Shown here: piece by piece, positions 27,098 to 34,100 of the stretch
Layout of the letters: the number at the start of each line of letters is the position of its first letter
Position numbering within the stretch: the stretch's first letter is position 1
Origin: a virus
Reading direction: 5' to 3' (one strand)
IMG/VR virus record: IMGVR_UViG_3300045952_000136
Span: 1-46,019 of that record
Length of the DNA stretch: 46,019 nt
Made by a program: the position numbers and the translations under genes
The notes under the pieces: generated by a model
The model's input: only the letters and a program-made list of their open reading frames with translations
Told to the model about the DNA's origin: nothing
Database searches by the model: none

Positions 27098-27433
27098 ATG
27101 AAGGTCTCCATCTCTGACGGAGAGGTGGTCGAGCTGACCGCGCCCAGCGGTGGCGTCGTGAGCGGGACAGCGTACCTGATCGGGTCGCTCCTCGTCATCG
27201 CGACGGTGACGGCAGCCGAGGGCGCCAAGTTCAACGGGCTCACCATGGGCGTCGTCTCCTACGCCAAGGTGTCGGCCCAGGCCTGGGCCGAGGGCGCGAA
27301 GGTCTACTGGGACAACTCGGCGAAGAACATGACCACCACGTCGAGCGGTAATACCCTCGTCGGCGTGGCGGCAGCCGCCGCGGCGAACCCCAGCGGCACG
27401 GGCCTGGTTCGGCTGGACGGGGTCGCGCGCTGA
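27098..27433 (+). CDS. DUF2190-family capsid decoration protein, short copy
   Basis: 111 residues. Nearly the same as the ends of its upstream neighbour (LTAPSGGVVSGTAYLIGSLL; AKVYWDNSAKNMTTTSSGNT; GLVRLDGVAR) but without the inserted domain. Tandem duplication is clear. It probably forms mixed or alternative decoration sites on the capsid. Confidence 0.83.
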   Translation: MKVSISDGEVVELTAPSGGVVSGTAYLIGSLLVIATVTAAEGAKFNGLTMGVVSYAKVSAQAWAEGAKVYWDNSAKNMTTTSSGNTLVGVAAAAAANPSGTGLVRLDGVAR

Positions 27434-27435
27434 CC

Positions 27436-27756
27436 GTGACCCTCCCGCGCTACGAGGACTTCGCGGTCATGGAGTCCGCCGCGGCCGTCGTGGCCGCCGG
27501 GCAACTCTACGAGGCCGTCCGCGTGATCTACCTCCCGCCCGACGTGGGCGCGGCGGAGCTGTCCGTGGGCGCCTCGCCGGGCGCGACGGTCGACAACCGC
27601 CCGCGCATCGACGTACGGAAGGACCAGGTGCCAGTCCTCCCCGCTGGCAGCACGATCGAGGGCGCGATGGACGGGATGCCCGCGCGGACGTATCGCGTGG
27701 ATCGCGTGGAGAGCGGCGACCCGCACTATCACCACGCCTGGGTGAGCCCGCGGTGA
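27436..27756 (+). CDS. Putative head-tail connector/head completion protein
   Basis: 106 residues from GTG 27436. A beta-rich, short protein (YEAVRVIYLPPD; TYRVDRVESGDPHYHHAWVS) in the slot where phages of this type encode the gpFII-like head-tail joining protein. The assignment rests on position and size; sequence identity to the family is not obvious. Confidence 0.55.
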   Translation: MTLPRYEDFAVMESAAAVVAAGQLYEAVRVIYLPPDVGAAELSVGASPGATVDNRPRIDVRKDQVPVLPAGSTIEGAMDGMPARTYRVDRVESGDPHYHHAWVSPR

Positions 27757-28388
27757 TCGCGTTCACCGTCCAGGGCACCGACGACCTGGCGCGCCGCCTG
27801 CTCGACCTCGGCCGGGACGCGCCCGTCGCCGCGCATCGCGCGATCCGGCGGACGCTCCGATCGGGGACGGTCGCCGTCGGGCGCCTCCTCGCGGAGGATA
27901 CCGGGCTCACCCAGCGCGCGATCCGGCGCAGCCTGACGACGACGCAGGGCACCTACCAGGATCTCCGCGGCACCCTCGCGGTCGGGCTCTACCGGGACGC
28001 GCGCGGCCGAAGCGGTCCCGGCGGCCGGATTCCCTTGATCGAGTTTCGCGCCCGCGGTCCGGAGCCATCGCGCGGGAAGGGGCGCGGCGTACGGTACACG
28101 CTGCCGAGCGGGCGCGGCCTCGCGCCGCGCGCGTTCATCGCGACGATGCCGAGCGGACACCGCGGCGTGTTCGCCCGCCTCCGGCCGACGCGATCGCGCC
28201 GCGGGATGGCCAGCCCGTCGCCGGCCCTGCCGATCAGTCAGCTCTACGGCCCGTCGCTCTATCGCGTCATGCGCCGGCGAGGACTGGCCGTCACGCTGCC
28301 GGAGATCCAGACGACGTTCGAGCGCCACCTAGCGCACGAGATCGGCTACGTGATCGAGCAGCGCCGTATCGCCGCGGGAGGCGAATGA
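27753..28388 (+). CDS. Minor tail protein, lambda gpZ-like
   Basis: 211 residues from GTG 27753, GTGA overlap. GTDDLARRLLDLGRDAPVAA, then AIRRTLRSGTVAVGRLLAED, then TGLTQRAIRRSLT matches the gpZ family opening. The rest is basic, and the end (LPEIQTTFERHLAHEIGYVI) fits the family. gpZ acts late in tail completion near the head-tail junction. Confidence 0.78.
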   Translation: MIAFTVQGTDDLARRLLDLGRDAPVAAHRAIRRTLRSGTVAVGRLLAEDTGLTQRAIRRSLTTTQGTYQDLRGTLAVGLYRDARGRSGPGGRIPLIEFRARGPEPSRGKGRGVRYTLPSGRGLAPRAFIATMPSGHRGVFARLRPTRSRRGMASPSPALPISQLYGPSLYRVMRRRGLAVTLPEIQTTFERHLAHEIGYVIEQRRIAAGGE

Positions 28389-28882
28389 TGCCGGCCGAGC
28401 CCACCCGCGAGAAGACAATGGCGGCGATGGCGGATCGCATGAGCACGATCGCCGCGGGCGATCTGTACTGGACGACCCCCTCGCTGGTGACCCGCGCGCT
28501 CCTCGCCATCGATCAGTACGACGAGCCGGTCTCGCCGCTCTTGAGCCAGGGGCCGGTCCTCGGGGTGGTGCGCGCGTCGGGCAGCATGTTCGGCCGGCGC
28601 GCTCATCGCGCCCCGGCGCCGGGGGGCACCTCGATCGCCGCCGCGTTCGACCACGAGCAGCGCGTGACGGTCTGGGGCTACGTGCGCGGCGATGACGACG
28701 GCGTGATCGCCGCGACACTCCTAGAGCGGCTCTGGCAGGACACCGTGGAGTGCCTCCTGGCCGATCCGACCCTCGGGGGCGTCGCGCGCATGATCGAGCC
28801 CGAGGGCCCGCTCGATACCGATGACGGCGCGCTGGAGCCGCTCGGCTACTTCGCGCAGGACTGGCTGATCCGGCCGAGATGA
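28385..28882 (+). CDS. Putative tail terminator (gpU-like)
   Basis: 165 residues, ATGA overlap with the gpZ-like gene. The helical start (EKTMAAMADRMSTIAAGDLY), the middle beta region (QRVTVWGYVRGDDDGVIAAT) and the end (PLGYFAQDWLIRPR) fit a tail terminator that caps the tail tube. Assigned from size and order (Z then U) more than from sequence. Confidence 0.62.
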   Translation: MMPAEPTREKTMAAMADRMSTIAAGDLYWTTPSLVTRALLAIDQYDEPVSPLLSQGPVLGVVRASGSMFGRRAHRAPAPGGTSIAAAFDHEQRVTVWGYVRGDDDGVIAATLLERLWQDTVECLLADPTLGGVARMIEPEGPLDTDDGALEPLGYFAQDWLIRPR

Positions 28883-28899
28883 CGACAGGAGGACTCCGC

Positions 28900-29475
28900 A
28901 TGAAGAGGTTGCGCGCGTCACGTTCTGCCCGCTGGATCGGCCTGGCCGTGCTGGCTCTGGCCCTGGGCTCGGCCGCCGCAGTGACGGCGACCATCTCCAG
29001 CCAGAGCTTCCTCCGCGTGCACTTCAAGGTGGAGGACACGCGCTCGGTGGGCGGCGCGAACACGACGGCGAGCCTGGTGCGCGACTATGCCCTCGCGATG
29101 TCCCAGGGGACCGGCGCGAATCAGGTGACGGACTGCGTGATCTCGACGCGATCCGTGACCACCGGCAACGACGATATGCAACTCGACGCGCTCACCGGCC
29201 CCTTCGGCACGGTGGCGCTGGCCGTCGTCAAGGTCCTCGTCGTCGATATGACGGGAGCCACGGCCAACGTGACGGTCTCGAGCCCCGCGACCACGGGCGC
29301 GCGAATCTTCGACGCCGACGCCGACGCCATCACCCTCAAGCCGGGCGGACTCTTCGTGTGGACCGATCCGTCGGCCGGGGGGACGGCCATCGTGAATGGC
29401 GACACTGACGTGGTCCGCTTTGTCGCGGCGTCGGGGACGCAGTCAGTCGTCGTCGCCGTCTGCGGTGAGGTGTAA
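28900..29475 (+). CDS. Structural-cluster protein with N-terminal signal peptide
   Basis: 191 residues from ATG 28900, preceded by AGGAGG; a longer reading from 28879 is less likely. Residues 1-30 look like a Sec signal (basic MKRLRASRSARW, hydrophobic IGLAVLALALGSAAAVTA). The rest is beta-rich (FLRVHFKVEDTRSVGG; DLGVAL-like strands; TSVVVAVCGEV-type end). An export signal is unexpected between the tail terminator and tail tube genes. It may be exported or membrane-bound during assembly, or the hydrophobic start may act as a virion hydrophobic patch. Confidence 0.65.
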   Translation: MKRLRASRSARWIGLAVLALALGSAAAVTATISSQSFLRVHFKVEDTRSVGGANTTASLVRDYALAMSQGTGANQVTDCVISTRSVTTGNDDMQLDALTGPFGTVALAVVKVLVVDMTGATANVTVSSPATTGARIFDADADAITLKPGGLFVWTDPSAGGTAIVNGDTDVVRFVAASGTQSVVVAVCGEV

Positions 29476-29484
29476 GAGTCCCGA

Positions 29485-29739
29485 ATGGCGATCGCCGCGC
29501 CGTCGGCCACCCGGGAAGTCGAGCGCGCCCGCGAGGCGCTCCGGGTGGCCGCCGCGCTTCGCGACGCGCGCGCCGGATCGATCGTGGTCCCGTGCGCGAA
29601 GTGCGGCGAGACGGTGGGCCACTACCGGCCCGGCGTCGTGACGACGCCGTCGGAGAAGCGGCCCGAGGTGATCTGCAAGTGTACGCGGTCCGGGTGCCGC
29701 GGGCTGACGGTGGTGGCGCTCGACGAGGTCGTGATCTGA
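29485..29739 (+). CDS. Small zinc-ribbon protein in the tail region
   Basis: 84 residues. CAKCGE and CKCTRSGC form two knuckles around a short beta hairpin (TVGHYRPGVVTT). The N-terminal helix is Ala/Arg-rich. Function unknown. Confidence 0.6.
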   Translation: MAIAAPSATREVERAREALRVAAALRDARAGSIVVPCAKCGETVGHYRPGVVTTPSEKRPEVICKCTRSGCRGLTVVALDEVVI

Positions 29740-29815
29740 CGGGATAGGGCCAGGAGCGAGGCAGAGATGACGGGAGGAAAGGCCGGATACCAAGGCCGCC
29801 CGATGGGAGGGCGGC

Positions 29816-30253
29816 ATGGCGACGGCACTCTTCGGCGGCGGCGCGAAGGTCGAGCGGGCGCAGACCGCGACCGCTGGCTCGACCGACTGGCAGGAAATCA
29901 CCGAGGTGATCGGCGACATCACGCCGCCGGGCGGCACGAAGGAGCGCGTCGACAAGACGTCGCACACCTCGGTTCGCACGGTCGGCAAGCGCAAGCAATA
30001 CGGCGCCGGCCTGGCCGACACGTCCAACTTCCGCTTCCAGATCAACTTCGACCCCGCCGATGCGGCCCATGCGGCGCTCCTGGCCGACTGGGAGGCGGGC
30101 ACCGTGCGCGACTACTTGTTCACCAGGGCGGACCAGACCACCAAGATCAAGGTCCGCGGCGAAGTGGGGACGTTCCAGGAGACCGACCCGATCAGTGGCT
30201 TCGTCCGCTGCGACATCGAGATCTTCCCGGATACGGTCGACTTCACCGCGTAG
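29816..30253 (+). CDS. Major tail tube protein
   Basis: 145 residues; GGAGGGCGGC precedes the ATG. WQEITEVIGDITPPGGTKER, then VDKTSHTSVRT, then YGAGLADTSNFRFQINFDPA, then FQETDPISGFVRCDIEIFPD, is the tail-tube fold of siphoviruses. Upstream of the G/T chaperone pair as in lambda (V before G). Forms the tail tube by hexamer stacking. Confidence 0.88.
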   Translation: MATALFGGGAKVERAQTATAGSTDWQEITEVIGDITPPGGTKERVDKTSHTSVRTVGKRKQYGAGLADTSNFRFQINFDPADAAHAALLADWEAGTVRDYLFTRADQTTKIKVRGEVGTFQETDPISGFVRCDIEIFPDTVDFTA

Positions 30254-30279
30254 CGCGCCGCCTCCGGGGTGCGGCGCGC
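30253..30279 (+). terminator. Strong GC hairpin after the tail tube gene
   Basis: GCGCGCCGC-ctccggggt-GCGGCGCGC is a perfect 9-bp all-GC stem starting at the last base of the tail-tube stop. There is no T-run, so Rho-independent termination would be partial; it may instead protect the 3' end of the abundant tail-tube message or attenuate the chaperone genes. Confidence 0.6.
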
Positions 30280-30323
30280 TGGCCCCGCGCCCACCCCGAT
30301 CACTCACGCGAGGAGGGCCACCA

Positions 30324-30752
30324 ATGGCCAAGAAGCCGAAGAGCATCGAGCCAGGAACCCCACCGATCAGCTACACCGTCGGCCGCGCCCGTGCGGCCGT
30401 GGCCGCCTATAACCGCATCGCGGGCGCCATGGCGATCAGCGTGCCGGGGGCACAGCGACTGACGGCCGCCGCCATCGTCAATGGCCCACTCCGTGGCGGC
30501 GACCTGGACGCCTACGTCGTGCTGCTGGGGTACGGGTACCAGCACATCGATGAGGGCATCGACTCCCCGGAGATCGACCGGTGGCTGAGCGACTATCTCC
30601 GCCCGACGGCCCGCGGCGGCCGTGGCGGCAAGCTCCTCGATTTCTACGCGCCCATCCGGGATGCCCTGATCGACTGCGGCGTGATCGAGGAGGCGACGGA
30701 GTCCGGCGAGCAGGCGGACCCTCCTGGAGACCGCGCGGACTCGGGGGCCTAG
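30324..30752 (+). CDS. Tail assembly chaperone, gpG-like
   Basis: 142 residues; GGAGG precedes the ATG. Helical and of the right size: ISYTVGRARAAVAAYNRIAG, then IDEGIDSPEIDRWLSDYLRP. In siphoviruses gpG and its frameshifted form gpGT coat the tape measure during assembly. The stop (TAG 30750-30752) follows a run of five G (30743-30747), and a second open frame at -1 overlaps it. Confidence 0.78.
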   Translation: MAKKPKSIEPGTPPISYTVGRARAAVAAYNRIAGAMAISVPGAQRLTAAAIVNGPLRGGDLDAYVVLLGYGYQHIDEGIDSPEIDRWLSDYLRPTARGGRGGKLLDFYAPIRDALIDCGVIEEATESGEQADPPGDRADSGA

Positions 30753-31192
30753 TCCGTGGCATTGACCTGGAGGCGTGGTGGCGCCCGACCTGGGAGGAGG
30801 CCGCCACGCTCCTCCCCGGGCTCACGCGTCGTCGATTCGAGCGCGCCACGCTCCACGAGATCGAGGACCGCATCGAGGGGGCCCGCCGGCGGATCATGCT
30901 GACCCATGACACCGCGGCCCTCCAGGCGCTCCTCACCATCGCGAAGCACGACGGCCCTATCAGCCTTGAGGGGCTGCTGGGGCGGAAGACCGTCGACGTG
31001 CGGGAGCCCTTCGCGCCGCATCTCCAGCGAGCCGCCAGCCGCGCGTATGGCCCGGAGATCGCCCGCCGGCGCGCCGAAGAGGACGAGCGGCGGCGCCTCG
31101 ACCCCGCCGATGCGGCGAAGGCGCGCGGGATGATCGCGGCGGCCGCCGCCCGGCGGAAGGCGCGCGAGCGGGGACGGGCCCCCGCGGGCTAG
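30743..31192 (+). CDS. Tail assembly chaperone T part, likely reached by -1 frameshift
   Basis: The -1 frame is open through the G stop and encodes GLVRGIDLEAWWRPTWEEAA, then TLLPGLTRRRFERATLHEIE, then a charged helical end, typical of the gpT part; about 149 residues follow the shift. No good independent start exists (first internal ATG is about 50 residues in). Slippage would be at TCG GGG GCC TAG: the Gly tRNA can re-pair GGG to GGG at -1. GGAG (30726-30729) lies 13 bases upstream and a hairpin (30773-30809) downstream; both could stimulate the shift. The heptamer is not a classical X-XXY-YYZ. Confidence 0.7.
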   Translation, partial: GGLVRGIDLEAWWRPTWEEAATLLPGLTRRRFERATLHEIEDRIEGARRRIMLTHDTAALQALLTIAKHDGPISLEGLLGRKTVDVREPFAPHLQRAASRAYGPEIARRRAEEDERRRLDPADAAKARGMIAAAAARRKARERGRAPAG

Positions 31193-31199
31193 CGCACTC

Positions 31200-34100
31200 A
31201 TGGCGAGCCCCAGCACGGTCGAGATCCGAGTCGTCGCCAGCGGCGCCGATCAGGCGGCGCGCGTCCTCCAGTCGGTCGCTCAGGCCGGCGCGGACGTCGG
31301 GCGGGTGACGATGAGCGGCTCCGCTCAGGCCGCCTCAGGTCTGCGGGCCGTCAGCACCGAAGCAGGCCGAGCCGGCCCCATCATGGCCGCGCTCCAGACT
31401 ACGGTGCGCGGGACCGGCGATGCGATGGGACTCGCGGGCGTCAGCACCGGAGCCTTTGGCCAGGCGCTCGGCATGCTCACGAGCCCGGCCGGTGCGGTGG
31501 CGGCGGCGCTGGGAGCGCTGGGCGCCGCGGCGCTGGCAGGCGTCCGCGCCATGTCGGCAAACGCTGATGAGGTCAAGCGGCTCATGGCCGTCTCCGGGCT
31601 GAGCGCCGGGGCCGCGGACAACCTGGCCGACACGTTCCAGCTTCTCGGCAAGGACAGCGCGACGTTGACCAATGCGCTGTTCAAAATGGGCGCCGAGGTT
31701 GACGCGGGCGGGAAGGCGCTGACCAATCTCGGGATCAACGTCCGCGACAGCGGCGGCGCCCTCAAGTCCGAAGGGGATCTGTTCCTCGAAGTCCGCGACC
31801 GGATCTCCGAGATGGGCAGCGCGGGTGAACGCAGCGCCGCGCTCACGGCGCTCTTCGGTCGGGCTGGGCGCGAACTGGCCGACGTGATGGCGCTCTCGCG
31901 AGAAGAATTCCGGCGCGTCTCCGAGGAGGCTGGCGGCTACAGTGAGTGGAACGAGACGCTCCAGCGCCAGAGCGTCGAGTATCAGCGGACTCTCGCCGCG
32001 CTATCTCTGCAATTCGACGCGCTGGCGCAGATGATTGGACGGGCCGTCATCCCGCCGCTCACGGACTTCCTGAAATCGATCTCGGAGACCATCGCGCTCT
32101 CGAAGAATCCGATCGACTTCACGATCCGCTTCATCTTTCCCGGGGGTCTCGGCGCAGGCATTGTGGCTGCGCTGGCCTCCGTGGATCAGGCCGTCTCTCG
32201 ATGGATGGCTGATATGTTCAAGGGCACCGCGATCGGCGATCGGTACACCAAGAAACTCGCGACGCCCTTCGAGGGCTTGAATGACCTCTTGAAGTCGACC
32301 ACGAAGAGTCTTGACGAGTTTGGGCGTAAGCCGCCTGTCAAGCCCTTGTCCGACGAGGAACTGGCAAACCTGAAGAAGGCCGAGGAGAGCCTCGACGCCT
32401 TCCGGGCTCAACTCGTGGCGCTATCAGTCGCCGATCCCGTCGCGCGTCAACTCCAATCCGTCCGCGAGAAAGTGGAGGAGTTGACGAAGGCAACACCAGC
32501 TCTCGCGCCGCAGTTCGCCGCGATTGGCGCCGCGATGGAAGCCGTTATCGTCCACGGCGCGAACGCCGCTACCACGCTCAAGGAGCTGGAGGCATCCTGG
32601 AAAGAAACTACCGATACGATGGCGCCCGCGGCCGAGCGCGCGACGCTCGCCATCGGCGCCTTCGAGGCGCGCCTGGCCACGACGGGCGACCTCGGCCAAG
32701 CGTACCGCCGCACGCTCGGCGACGTGACCTTCGGGCTCAGCGAGACGGGCCAGGGCCTCGCTGACATCACCGACGTCCAGAATCAGGCGAAGGGCTCCGG
32801 CCAGGAGTTGATCGCGGTCTGGGATGATCTAGGCTCCGCGACGACAGAGACTGGTCAGGCCGCACTGGAATTCTGGCGTCAGATGCAACAGGCCAGCGTC
32901 TCCGCGCAGGCGCTTGGCGAGGACTTCAACCTCTCGGGCGCCCGCATCGCCGCGCTGCAGACGCAGTTCCGCGCCCTCGTCGATGCAAGCCAAGGCGAGC
33001 TGACGCCGGAACTCCAGCGCGTCGGCGCCGAGCTGCGCGTAGCCCTCGCCGATCAGTCGCTCTACGCCTCCATCGAGTCCGGCTTTCTCAGCATCACCGA
33101 CACGTTCACCAAGATGGCCGACGGCCTCATCCAGGGCACGCTCGACATCGGCGACGCCTTCGCGGATCTCGGCCGCAACCTCCTCGTCAACTTCGTCCAG
33201 ATCGTCCTCCACGAGGTCTTCGATCCCATCCTCAAGGGCGCCGCCCGCTTCGTGTCGGATCTCGTCGGCATGCTCATGGGCCGCCAGACCACGGGCGCCG
33301 TGGCCGGGCTCGTGGGTTCCATCGCCGGCGCGTTCGGTGGCGCGGGCGCGGCCGGCGCCGGGGGTGGCTGGGTGGAATCCTCGACGGGGCTCCTGACGCT
33401 GGCCGGCGAGGCTGGAGGCGCTGGAGCGGGTGGAGGTGGCGGCACGCTTGGCGTGCTGGGCTCGGTCGGGAGCGGACTCGCGTCGGCCTACTCGTTCGTC
33501 GCGGAGATGGCCGGACTCAAGTCCCTGACGGCCCTCGCCGCGGAGGGCGTCAAGACGCTCGGTGCCTCCCTCGGCCTGCTCACGCCGGCCGCGACGAGCG
33601 CCGCGACGGCCACGGGCGCGCTCGCGGGAGAGGCCGGCTTTCTCGCCGCGGAGATCGGGGCCACCGGGACCGGCGCAAGCGTGGGTGCAGGGACCGGCGC
33701 AGCCCTCGGGAGCGCGGTCGGCGCAGGCGTCATCCTCGCGCCCTACCTCGGCGCGTTCGCCCTCGCGCTCGGCTCGATGTTCGCCACCCAGGAGCGCCGC
33801 TTCATCAATCGCCAGCGCTTCATCCAGAGCGAGGGCTTCACGAACGAAACGGTCGCCGGGCTGGCGGGCCTGGAAGCCGGCCAGCGATCGCTCGGCGAGG
33901 CGAGCATCCAGACGCAGATTTCCGTGCTGGGCCAGGCGGCGCGCGAAGTCGAGCGGCGCATGAGCGACATCACGAGTTACTTCGCTGAGTTCGGCGAGAA
34001 CACGGAGGCGGTGCTGGCGGCACAGCAGGACGGGCACGCCAATGCCGCATACCTCCGCGACTTCATCGCGCAGATGGAGCGGCTCGGGCTGAGGATCAAC

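Noticed and set aside
24604-27246. 880-codon open frame on the minus strand across the capsid and DUF2190 genes
   Set aside because: High GC at third positions leaves long stop-free antisense frames; the opposite strand has clear capsid families and ribosome-binding sites.
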